NCBI RefSeq assembly: GCF_030012215.1
Contig: NZ_JASCXX010000013.1
Span: 78,095 to 142,094 of the forward strand
From: Anaerobaca lacustris
Lineage (GTDB): Bacteria > Planctomycetota > Phycisphaerae > Sedimentisphaerales > Anaerobacaceae
Direction: 5' to 3'
Length of the DNA: 64,000 nt
The notes under the pieces were generated by a model, which had not been told where the DNA came from, did no database searches, and saw only the letters and a list, made by a program, of their open reading frames with translations. Of the stretch, positions 55,317 to 63,181 are shown piece after piece. How positions within the stretch are numbered: the first letter of the stretch is position 1; every line of letters begins with the position of its first letter. The translations under genes were made by a program, and so were the position numbers.

Positions 55317-56141
55317 ATGATGGCGTTATCGCGGGCAAACGTAGCCGGAAGGCGTTTTCGGACTGAATCGTTCCACCCGTTTCGGCGCAGCGCGACGTTC
55401 ACGGCGGCCCTGTGGGTTCTGGCTGTGCTGTTGTCCGGATGCCGATGTCCGTGTGCCGCTCCGGACGCGCCGGCCCACGAGGCCGAAGTGGCCGGGCAGA
55501 CACCACCGGACGAGGTCGTGGCGCCGGTCGTGCAGAGGGCCGAGGAACCACCGAAGGGGATCCTCGATCTGGGACCGGGCGAACAGGTGCGTCTCTTCGA
55601 CGGGGCCGGTCTCGGTCAGTGGAAGGTGACGGATTTCGGCGGGCAGGGCGACGTCCACGTCGAGGACGGGGCCATCGTCCTGGAGATGGGCAGCTACGCC
55701 ACCGGGATCACCTGGACCGGTCCGGTTATCCGCATGAACTACGAGATCACGCTCGAAGCGAAGCGCGTCGAGGGAAACGACTTCTTCTGCGCTCTGACCT
55801 TTCCGGTCGCTGACAAGCCCTGTACGCTGGTCCTCGGCGGGTGGGGGGGCACCTTGTGCGGCCTGTCCACCATCGACTACTACGACGCCTCGGAGAACCC
55901 GACGACGACGTTCTATTCGTTCAAGAAGCAGACGTGGTACCACGTGCGTCTGCGCGTCGTTCCGAATCGGATCACGGCGTGGCTGGACGGCGAAGAGCTT
56001 GTGGACCTCGACACGACCGACCGCAGGATCGACATTCGGGCCGAGATGGACCTGTGCCAGCCGCTGGGCATCGCCACCTGGGTCACAACCGGCGCGGTCC
56101 GCAACATCTACCTGACGAAGCTGCCCGATCCGATCTTATAG
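55317..56141 (+). CDS. DUF1080-domain lipoprotein
   Basis: This 274-residue protein starts at ATG 55317 (a second ATG follows at once), with AGGAGG about 5 bases upstream. A long basic n-region precedes the hydrophobic part AALWVLAVLLSGC, whose lipobox LLSGC predicts lipid anchoring; the mature N-terminus is Cys-rich and then Pro/Ala/Glu-rich. The DUF1080 jelly-roll domain covers about 85-274 (VRLFDGAGLGQWKVTDFGG at its start). This form lacks the NSGV block of the other two copies in the window. Function probably concerns carbohydrate binding or cleavage outside the cell; the substrate is unknown. Confidence 0.85.
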   Translation: MMALSRANVAGRRFRTESFHPFRRSATFTAALWVLAVLLSGCRCPCAAPDAPAHEAEVAGQTPPDEVVAPVVQRAEEPPKGILDLGPGEQVRLFDGAGLGQWKVTDFGGQGDVHVEDGAIVLEMGSYATGITWTGPVIRMNYEITLEAKRVEGNDFFCALTFPVADKPCTLVLGGWGGTLCGLSTIDYYDASENPTTTFYSFKKQTWYHVRLRVVPNRITAWLDGEELVDLDTTDRRIDIRAEMDLCQPLGIATWVTTGAVRNIYLTKLPDPIL

Positions 56142-56175
56142 TGCGGGGCGGTGCCAGATCGTCTGATCGACAGGG

Positions 56176-57603
56176 TCAACCGTTGGGCTGCTCGACGGAG
56201 AAGGCCTCAGGTACGGTGGGGTGTCGGAACAGGTCGATCTGCATCCATCGTTTGCTCTTGAATCGCCAGCGGTTTGCCACGCCGACGACGGCAATGCTGA
56301 TCGCCGCCAGAGACCAGGGCCCCAGCGCACCGAGCCCGGGAAAGAGCCGGACCACCAATGCTCCACCAAGGCCGAGGATGCCGATCGCTCCAATTCCTGA
56401 ACTGATCGCCAGCCAGGTTGTGTCACCGGCGCCGCGGAGGGCGCCGCCATAGATGATTCGCGCTGCGTGAAACATCTGGTACAGGGCCGCAAGGACAAGG
56501 ATCTGTGAACCGATTGCGAGAACTTCAGGATCTCTGGACCAAAACACCATCAGCGAGTCGCGCAGGAAAAGAAAGCACGCGCCGACGAGCCCCATGTAGA
56601 TGAGACCGACGCGCAAAGAGCCTTTGGCTTGCCGCATGGCGAGGTCCTTGCGACCGGCACCGATGGATTTGCCGACGGCCGCTGTCAGGGCGGTGGATAG
56701 ACCGACGATCGGCATCGTGGACAGGTTGGTATAGGACAGCACCGCGCTGGTGGCCGCCATCGCTTCCTTGCCGAATCGTCCGACCAGGGTGAAGAGAACG
56801 ACGCCCCAGAGAGCGACATTGGTCATTAACCCGATGCCAGCCGGGACACCGATGCTGAGAATCGCGCGCATCGACGCGACGTCCGGCCGGAGCGTTCTTC
56901 TCGATCCGAACTGGCGGTGAATCGGTCCACTGAGAAACACGGCGAGGTTGATCGATGCGGCGACACTCATCCCGACGAACGTGCCCCAGGCGGCGCCGGC
57001 AATCCCCATGGCCGGCAAGCCCAGCTTGCCGAAGATCAGAACGTAGTTGGCGAACACATTGACTGCCTGCCCACATAGAGACGAGCACATAATGATGATG
57101 GGGCGATGAATGCCCATGAAAAAATGATTGCTCGACCAGTTGACGATCGCAACGAAATTGGCCAGCAGCATGATCCGAAAATAGATGACCTCCATCGGAA
57201 CCACAGCAGCCGGTTGCCCCAACAGCGTGAAGATCGAATGGGCTGCCGGCCACATGATGGCCAGGATGAGCGTGCAGTAGGCCGTGGCCATGTACAGTGC
57301 CTGCCAGAAGTAACGGGAGCAGTTGGCCTTTTCACCACGTCCGAAGCTCTGGCTGACAAAGGTGTTCAGGCTCGTCAAGACGCCCATCGCGAAGCCGCCC
57401 GGAAGGAAGCTGACAAATCCGGCCGGTAGGACTGCGGCAAGCGCATCGGTACCCAGACGCGAGACCATGAAGCGGTCCACGAACTGCATAACGGTCATAG
57501 AGACCGTCGAGACAACCATCGGGCCGGCCAGCTTGAACATATAGGCCAGTGATGTCTCGTAATCAGGCGGCCCCGTGCGATCTGGCTGTGGACGTGCCGT
57601 CAT
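56176..57603 (-). CDS. MATE-family multidrug/metabolite efflux transporter
   Basis: This 475-residue protein has twelve predicted membrane helices in two related halves, as in MATE transporters (MatE domains about 30-190 and 250-410). Recognisable pieces are FKLAGPMVVSTVSMTVMQFVDRFM at the first helix (split by a loop in the family) and, in the second half, ILSIGVPAGIGLM. Such proteins export drugs or metabolites with Na+ or H+. The ATG at 57603 overlaps the stop of the DUF167 gene (ATGA), so translation is coupled. The substrate cannot be predicted. Confidence 0.9.
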   Translation of the reverse strand: MTARPQPDRTGPPDYETSLAYMFKLAGPMVVSTVSMTVMQFVDRFMVSRLGTDALAAVLPAGFVSFLPGGFAMGVLTSLNTFVSQSFGRGEKANCSRYFWQALYMATAYCTLILAIMWPAAHSIFTLLGQPAAVVPMEVIYFRIMLLANFVAIVNWSSNHFFMGIHRPIIIMCSSLCGQAVNVFANYVLIFGKLGLPAMGIAGAAWGTFVGMSVAASINLAVFLSGPIHRQFGSRRTLRPDVASMRAILSIGVPAGIGLMTNVALWGVVLFTLVGRFGKEAMAATSAVLSYTNLSTMPIVGLSTALTAAVGKSIGAGRKDLAMRQAKGSLRVGLIYMGLVGACFLFLRDSLMVFWSRDPEVLAIGSQILVLAALYQMFHAARIIYGGALRGAGDTTWLAISSGIGAIGILGLGGALVVRLFPGLGALGPWSLAAISIAVVGVANRWRFKSKRWMQIDLFRHPTVPEAFSVEQPNG

Positions 57604-57911
57604 CGACTTTCCTGGGCACGGAAGCCGAGCCTCTCCAGGCACGTGTGTGCGGAGATCCCTTCGATTCGCACGTGTTTGACCGGGCTGGTCAGTCCGGCGA
57701 CGATGGCGATGGCATTCTTCCGGACGCCGAGTTGTCGGGCCAGGAAGGCGACCAGACACTCATTGGCCTTGCCCTTCTCCGGCGGCGCCGCCACCTTGAT
57801 CTTGACCATGCGGTCAAGGATGCCCGCGAGCGCCGTTCTGCTGCTGCCGGGCACGATCTTGGCGATCAGCACGACGCCTTGCTCGTCTTCCTGGATTTCC
57901 GGTTCGGGCAT
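57600..57911 (-). CDS. DUF167/YggU-family protein
   Basis: This protein of about 103 residues matches the YggU/DUF167 family: a beta-alpha fold with VVLIAKIVPGSSRTALAG, then VAAPPEKGKANECLVAFLA, the conserved PPxxGKAN-E block, and VRIEGIS. The function of the family is not known. The start at ATG 57911 is chosen because homology begins there; no clear ribosome site is visible. The gene is coupled to the MATE transporter by an ATGA overlap, and the preceding gene ends 65 bases upstream. Confidence 0.88.
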   Translation of the reverse strand: MPEPEIQEDEQGVVLIAKIVPGSSRTALAGILDRMVKIKVAAPPEKGKANECLVAFLARQLGVRKNAIAIVAGLTSPVKHVRIEGISAHTCLERLGFRAQESR

Positions 57912-57975
57912 AACGGCCAATGGGGTTGCGACAGCATTCGTCACAGGGATCGACTCGGGCCGGCGGACCGCAGGG

Positions 57976-58278
57976 CTACTCGACGTTTTCCCGCAGGTTC
58001 GTGCCGATGGCCAACTGCACGTACTTCTCGATCTGCTCGGCCAACTCGCCCAGCACGGGCAGTTGGAAATCCTCATAGAAGCCCGGAACGAATTCACCGT
58101 TGAGGGCCTTCTTGAAGATGCGCACGCGGATCACCGAAGGCTGGGTCGAGCTCCGGCTGAAGTCGCTGTCCTTGTGCTCGGTCAATTCGACGCGCCAGTC
58201 CTCGCTGATGAGCACCAGGCACTTGCCGGTGAACACAGCGGTCGGAAAGTAATCACACAGCAATCTCAGCGTTTCCAT
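57976..58278 (-). CDS. Hypothetical protein, about 100 residues
   Basis: This 100-residue protein has an alpha-beta appearance (LLCDYFPTAVFTGKCLVLISED at the start, an EEL/QIEKYVQLAIG helix near the end). I do not recognise a family. It lies in a same-strand run between the DUF1080-TIM gene and DUF167. The ribosome site is weak, so the gene is supported mainly by its open frame, composition and neat spacing. Confidence 0.6.
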   Translation of the reverse strand: METLRLLCDYFPTAVFTGKCLVLISEDWRVELTEHKDSDFSRSSTQPSVIRVRIFKKALNGEFVPGFYEDFQLPVLGELAEQIEKYVQLAIGTNLRENVE

Positions 58279-58290
58279 GATCGGCTCTAT

Positions 58291-58325
58291 GGTCCTTCAT
58301 TGGTCCTACAGGTCCAATAGGACCT
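58291..58325. repeat. GGTCC/GGACC short repeat cluster
   Basis: Four copies of a GGTCC/GGACC pentamer occur in 35 bases (58291, 58302, 58311 and 58320), giving a 7 bp stem GGTCCTA/TAGGACC. It fills the gap between two minus-strand genes and includes the stop codon of the upstream one. No T-run follows, so it is not a classical terminator. Confidence 0.6.
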
Positions 58326-59877
58326 ATTGCTTTTTCTGCGGTCCGAACGGCGCGACATCACCGTAGAGGACCCGCGAGTGTTTCTTCCACGCCTGCATCG
58401 ACCGCGTCAGGTTGTCGCGGGCATCGCCGCCGACGCCGTACCCTTGCAGTGCGATCGGACCAGTATAACCGGCCTCGCCCAGCGTTTTCAAGAAGCCGGT
58501 CATGTCGAACGTGCCCTTATCGAGCGTCTGGATCAGGGTGTTCCAATCGCGGCCGTCGGAATCGGCCCCGTTGATGGACACGGCAAGGAGTCGTGGCATG
58601 GCCTCCTTGATGAGCAACTCGGCGCTCTTGTCGGGGCTGACTCTAAGCCAATGGCACAGGTTGAACGTAACGCCGACGTTCGGCCGGTCCAGCTTGTCAG
58701 CCACCCGAACAGCGTCCTCGATCCGTTCGAGCCAGAAAGCGTGGTGCGGATAGAGTGCGATGCGCACCTTGTGCCGGGCCGCCAGTTCGGCCAGCTCGCG
58801 GAGGATTGCGACCGCACGCTCGTCGCCCGCCGTGGATGACGGCTTGTGCTCCCGGCTCTGCATGAACAGCCAGAGGATCGTATTGCGGCCGGCAAGCGCC
58901 TCGATAGCGTCCTTCAACGCAGGGCTGTAGGGCTCCTGTTCCGAATCGATATTGACGCCCGCGTAGACGGCGAACAGCCGCAGATTGCGTTGGTCCAGCT
59001 CATCCAGCAGGTCCGATAGAGACGGACACCGGTCGAGCCCCACACTGATGCCGGCGTAGCCGAGTTCCGCGAGCGTCTCCGCCTGGGCGCGGGCCGTCGG
59101 ATGCTTCTCGTCGGCGACGGCATTGTCGAACGCAAAGAACGCATTGGCGCCGGCCGGGGCCAGCCGGATGTTGCGATACGCCACCGGGCCGTGATCGCCC
59201 TGGAGCATCAAACGGCCGAGCGGCCGCTCGTCGTCGAAGGCTGCTGCCCGCGTCGGACCGGTCACCTCGACGTCCTCGTGCACGATAACGCCGTTGTGGA
59301 CCACCTTCTCGAAGCGGGCGTTGGCGATCTTGCGCCCGGCGGCGTCGAATCGCGGTGCGCGAAACACCACGTCGAAGCTCTGCCACTGCCCCGGCGCCCG
59401 CGAGGCATTGACTCTTGGAGAGTGCCCTTCAAAGCCCTTGGGCGTACGGCTCTCGTCCCACCGTTCGTAGATTCCGCCGCATTCGATGCCGGGGTAAGGC
59501 GATTCCTTCTGCCAGCTATCGAAGATCTGCACTTCGTAGCGGCCCATGAAATAGACCCCCGAATTCGAGTCCTTCGCCACTATGAATTCGATGTGGGCGT
59601 TGACATCGCCGAAGTGTTGCTTGCTGAGCAGATGCCTCGTTCGACCGGTCGGGCCGTTCAGGATTGCTCCAACGCCCGGCTCGCCCGTCAGTCGCTTCGG
59701 GTCGTCCGCGCCCAGACGCGCGTCCGCGATGCTCTCCCATTGTCCTGTGTCACCATCCCATGTGGAAAGGTTCCGACCGATCAGTTCGAGTGCATGGCAC
59801 TCGCTGCAGTTGACAGCCGGTACATTGCCTGCGATCAGTGTGGTGAGCAGGATCGCGATGAGTCTGTAGGTCTTCAT
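58324..59877 (-). CDS. Secreted DUF1080 plus xylose-isomerase-like TIM barrel protein
   Basis: This 517-residue protein has a signal peptide (1-21), a DUF1080 domain (about 25-240, with SGVYFMGRYEVQIFDS and the late LMLQGDHGPVAYRNIRL) and an AP-endonuclease-2/xylose-isomerase-like TIM barrel (about 245-500, with GVTFNLCHWL and IALQGYGV strands). The pairing joins a 3-keto-glycoside-binding or cleaving fold with a sugar isomerase/epimerase fold. It starts 29 bases after the Gfo/Idh/MocA gene, which oxidises sugars with NAD(P), so the two probably act on the same exported pathway. Start ATG 59877. Confidence 0.87.
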   Translation of the reverse strand: MKTYRLIAILLTTLIAGNVPAVNCSECHALELIGRNLSTWDGDTGQWESIADARLGADDPKRLTGEPGVGAILNGPTGRTRHLLSKQHFGDVNAHIEFIVAKDSNSGVYFMGRYEVQIFDSWQKESPYPGIECGGIYERWDESRTPKGFEGHSPRVNASRAPGQWQSFDVVFRAPRFDAAGRKIANARFEKVVHNGVIVHEDVEVTGPTRAAAFDDERPLGRLMLQGDHGPVAYRNIRLAPAGANAFFAFDNAVADEKHPTARAQAETLAELGYAGISVGLDRCPSLSDLLDELDQRNLRLFAVYAGVNIDSEQEPYSPALKDAIEALAGRNTILWLFMQSREHKPSSTAGDERAVAILRELAELAARHKVRIALYPHHAFWLERIEDAVRVADKLDRPNVGVTFNLCHWLRVSPDKSAELLIKEAMPRLLAVSINGADSDGRDWNTLIQTLDKGTFDMTGFLKTLGEAGYTGPIALQGYGVGGDARDNLTRSMQAWKKHSRVLYGDVAPFGPQKKQ

Positions 59878-59906
59878 GGCGGAGAGTCCCTCACCGCTGC
59901 GCCGGT

Positions 59907-61202
59907 TCAAAGCAGGTGCCACGGACTGCGTGCGGCGCGAGCGAGCATGCGATTGGCCTCATCGTCGTTGACGAAGCGCTCTTCTTGCGGGTTCCAGTGG
60001 AGCTTACGGCCCAGGAGCATCGCAATGTTCCCGATATGGGCAATAGTGAAGCATCGCTGCCCGATCTCCGGCGGGAAATAGCATGCCTGGCGCGACTTGA
60101 CGCAGTCCAGGAAATTGCGGTGTTCGCCCTGCGGGCACGTGTACAGGTGGATCTCGTCGGGACCGATGACGGAATTCAGAATGGCCGGCCGACTGGCTTC
60201 GAGCTTGCCGCGCCAGCCGCGATTGCCGACCCAGCCGTCGGTCCCCTCGAACCGCAGACTGGGTGTCCCCGAGTCGACGAGGAGCTTGACGCCGTCGGCA
60301 TAGGTGTACTCCAGATGGTATTCACGGGCGGTGTCGTACAGGCCGCCTTTGCAGAACACGCCTCGACCCTCGACCTCGACCGGCCCGGTGTGCTCGGTGT
60401 CGTTGCCCCACTGAGCGCCGTCGAGCAGGTGGGCGCCCCAGTCGGTGAGCATGCCGCCGGAGTAATCGAAGATCCAGCGGAAATTCCAGTGGCAGCGGTC
60501 CTTGGTGTAAGGGGCCCAGGGGGCCGGACCGAGCCACATGTCGTAATCGAAGCCCTCGGGCACGGGCATCGGCTCGGGGTTGCCCGGCGTATCGGGTCCG
60601 ACCGGCAGCTCCACCTTGATCGTGTGGACCTTGCCGATCCGTCCGTTGCGAACCAACTCGCACATGCGGTGGTAGACGTCCACAGCCCGATCCTCCGTGG
60701 ACCACTGGAACACCCGCCCGTAGCGCTCCATGACTTCGACCAGCCTGCGGCCCTCTTCGATGGTCAAAGTCGGCTTCTCGCATTGAACGTCCTTGCCCGC
60801 CCTCGCGGCGGCGATGGACATCGGAACGTGCCAGTGGTCCGGCGTCGAGATCATCACCGCGTCGATGTCCGGACGGGCCACAATCTCCCGCCAGTCCTGC
60901 GTCGTCATGCAGTCGGCGTTGCCATACCTGGCGTTGACCAGGTCGCGTGCCTTGTGCAGGTTGACCGGATCGACGTCGCATACCGCCACCGCCTGCGCAT
61001 CGGGCTGGGCCAGAAAACTCTTGAGGTTCATGTTGATGCCGTGATCGCCCGTCCCGATGAAGCCCACTGTGATGCGTTCGCTGGCCGCGACAGCACCCGC
61101 CTTGCCCAATACCGAAGAGGGCACGAAGTAAGGTATCGCCGCGCTGCTCACAGCGAAGGCTGTTTGCTTCAGGAACGCTCGCCGCCCAATCCTGTAATTC
61201 AT
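59907..61202 (-). CDS. TAT-exported Gfo/Idh/MocA oxidoreductase
   Basis: This 431-residue protein begins with a twin-arginine signal (GRRAFLKQTAFAVSSAA), so it is exported folded with its cofactor. The N-terminal Rossmann motif VGFIGTGDHG (about 46-55) binds NAD(P). Next come a GFO_IDH_MocA domain with EKPTLTIEEGRRLVEVM (the Lys of EKP is the usual active-site residue) and a C-terminal alpha-beta domain. GGGAGG about 6 bases before the ATG at 61202 supports the start. Enzymes of this kind oxidise sugars or inositols; 3-keto-sugar chemistry would suit the DUF1080 neighbour. The substrate is not known. Confidence 0.92.
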   Translation of the reverse strand: MNYRIGRRAFLKQTAFAVSSAAIPYFVPSSVLGKAGAVAASERITVGFIGTGDHGINMNLKSFLAQPDAQAVAVCDVDPVNLHKARDLVNARYGNADCMTTQDWREIVARPDIDAVMISTPDHWHVPMSIAAARAGKDVQCEKPTLTIEEGRRLVEVMERYGRVFQWSTEDRAVDVYHRMCELVRNGRIGKVHTIKVELPVGPDTPGNPEPMPVPEGFDYDMWLGPAPWAPYTKDRCHWNFRWIFDYSGGMLTDWGAHLLDGAQWGNDTEHTGPVEVEGRGVFCKGGLYDTAREYHLEYTYADGVKLLVDSGTPSLRFEGTDGWVGNRGWRGKLEASRPAILNSVIGPDEIHLYTCPQGEHRNFLDCVKSRQACYFPPEIGQRCFTIAHIGNIAMLLGRKLHWNPQEERFVNDDEANRMLARAARSPWHLL

Positions 61203-61282
61203 CGAGATCCTCCCAATGGCTTGTTCGTAGTGTGCCCGCGAGGGCATATCAAGAAACGCCTTACGGCGTCACTACGAACACA

Positions 61283-62731
61283 TCAGAATGACAGCAGCAT
61301 CTGCCAGATATACATGTTGCCCAAAGCGTCAACGTCCTCCCAGACCTTCTGCACCAGGGCCTTGTCGCCCGTGATCTCGGGCAGGTCCTTGGCGCGCTGC
61401 TCCCAGGGGAAGCACACGCCGGGCTTGACGTGCGGCGCCGGCCGGCCGGCCAGGCCCGTGACCTTCTTGCGCGATTCGACCGACGAGGGCAGATCGCACG
61501 GGGGCGTCGCGACCGGCGTCTTGTACGTGCCGGAGCCGTAGACGCCATGCTCGCGGCAGACCTGCGTCATCATCTTCATGTTCTCGACGCTCGTGTCGTT
61601 CTGCATGATCGCGCCGGCGTCCAGGATGTAGCCGCCGTCTTTGGCAACCTCCTTGATCACGCGCAGAACAAACTGCCGTACTTCCTCCGGCGTGCCCCAG
61701 CTCAGCAGCATATTGGGGACCCCGCCGCTGATGGCGAACCTGTCGTGCAGCTTGCGATGGACCTCGAAGATGTCGTCCTGGTCGCAGTGGAAGACGATGC
61801 TGCGCTCGGGCAGCTCGCGGAAGGTGTCGAAGTGGTGGCGCCAGCGGCCCTCGGCGTAGAACAGCGTCTGGTGGCCGTTCTTCCAGAATTCCTCGATGCA
61901 GGGCTTGAGCGTGGGCCAGTAATGCGAATCGAACTGCTGGGGCGTGACGAACGGCACGCAGCCCCGGTGCATCCAGAAACCGATGGGCACCTGGTTGTTC
62001 GGATCGGCGGTGGTCAGGCCCACGTTGACCACGTGCGGCATGATCGCCTCGGCGGCCTTGAGCACCTTGTCCGGCTGCTTGTGCATGTCCATCGTCAGGC
62101 CGACGTAGCCGCGCATCTTGTCGGCGATGATGTCGAACGGCGATTTGAAGATGCCCGCGATGGCCGACGCCGTGCCGCATTCGCTGCGAAGCCGCCCGAC
62201 CTGAGGCCCGAACGCGTAAAAGTACTGCATCATCGCCATCGCGCTCTTGGTCAAGGCGATGTTGTTGCGATAGGTCGCCGGTTCGCCGATCTTGCTGACC
62301 TCCGTCGAGACCCGCGGCAGCCATGTGTTGTAGAGAAACGCCGTCGGGTCGTCGATCAGCTCATCGTATTCGTCCTCCCGCATGAACGCCTGCTCTTCAG
62401 GCGGCTCGATGTAGTTGAAGCCCGTATTGGCGGGGATGCCGATCCCCGGGATGCCGTAGTAGCGCAGGCCCGCTGCCTGGGCAAGGCCCGTCCAGACGTA
62501 CACCATATTCGCCACGACCGCGTCCCAGTCGAAATCCCTGGCGCACTGAACGGCGGCCTCGAAGGCCTTGGTGTAGTCGTGGGCCACGTCCTGGCACGTC
62601 ATCCCGGCGTATTTCGCGACGAACTCGGCCACGAACGGCCGGATCGGAATCATGTCCGGCTTCTCGTTCCGCATCGCCGTCACATACCGATTCAGTCGCT
62701 CCTGATAGAGCTGCTCCATATCCTGCGGCAT
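61283..62731 (-). CDS. Uroporphyrinogen decarboxylase (URO-D) superfamily protein
   Basis: This 482-residue protein has the URO-D TIM-barrel pattern (for example QPDKVLKAAEAIMPHVVNVG, DQDDIFEVHRKL and GGVPNMLLSWGTPEEV) but lacks the N-terminal porphyrin-binding RQAGR-type arginines of HemE, and is over 100 residues longer. Paralogues of this kind are often methyltransferase-like or of unknown role and are numerous in Planctomycetota. No corrinoid protein or haem gene is adjacent. The ATG at 62731 has AAGGGG upstream. It lies 80 bases from the Gfo/Idh/MocA gene on the same strand. A function in demethylation of a sugar or related compound is only a guess. Confidence 0.82.
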   Translation of the reverse strand: MPQDMEQLYQERLNRYVTAMRNEKPDMIPIRPFVAEFVAKYAGMTCQDVAHDYTKAFEAAVQCARDFDWDAVVANMVYVWTGLAQAAGLRYYGIPGIGIPANTGFNYIEPPEEQAFMREDEYDELIDDPTAFLYNTWLPRVSTEVSKIGEPATYRNNIALTKSAMAMMQYFYAFGPQVGRLRSECGTASAIAGIFKSPFDIIADKMRGYVGLTMDMHKQPDKVLKAAEAIMPHVVNVGLTTADPNNQVPIGFWMHRGCVPFVTPQQFDSHYWPTLKPCIEEFWKNGHQTLFYAEGRWRHHFDTFRELPERSIVFHCDQDDIFEVHRKLHDRFAISGGVPNMLLSWGTPEEVRQFVLRVIKEVAKDGGYILDAGAIMQNDTSVENMKMMTQVCREHGVYGSGTYKTPVATPPCDLPSSVESRKKVTGLAGRPAPHVKPGVCFPWEQRAKDLPEITGDKALVQKVWEDVDALGNMYIWQMLLSF

Positions 62732-63014
62732 CGCACTATCCCCTTCAGATTCCTGATTTCGTTTTGCCCGTTGCGAGTGGGCCTTCTGTCCCGGGCAGGA
62801 TCACCCACAGATCGTCAGTCGCAGTTCCGAAATCCATCGGCCCGCACGACCCTCACAACTTACCCCAAATCCCCCCCAACATCAACGCCGAATAATCGTC
62901 CCCTCGCATGCGTGTCTGTGCAGATTTCATGCCAAGCCCCATGCAGGCGTGGAGAGTCGTGTGCGGCAGGATATCTTCACACACACTCGCATGCCCCTTT
63001 TCCTGACCGACCGA

Positions 63015-63043
63015 TTGCTGTTTGCCGGCGTACGTGCTATCAT
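63015..63043 (+). promoter_or_regulatory. Sigma70-type promoter with extended -10 before the transporter gene
   Basis: TTGCTG (63015-63020), a 17-base spacer and TATCAT (63038-63043) with the extended TG at 63035-63036. It is about 140 bases upstream of the transporter. The remaining part of the 450-base gap from 62732 to 63181 shows no gene or other structure. Confidence 0.5.
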
Positions 63044-63181
63044 CCTGCAATCGTATGAAGGAACCGTCGATGTGGGGAATGTGTCAGAAGGATTTTCCAG
63101 GCCGAGTGCCTGTTGTACCGGCGGTTGGCAAGTCTATCGTCGGCACTGTTGCTATCGCAGGTCGACCCAGGTGGTATTGTC

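Noticed and set aside
53128..55320. Plus-strand 730-codon frame
   Set aside because: Antisense to the SirB1-TPR gene; apparent repeats in it are the mirror of the TPR units.
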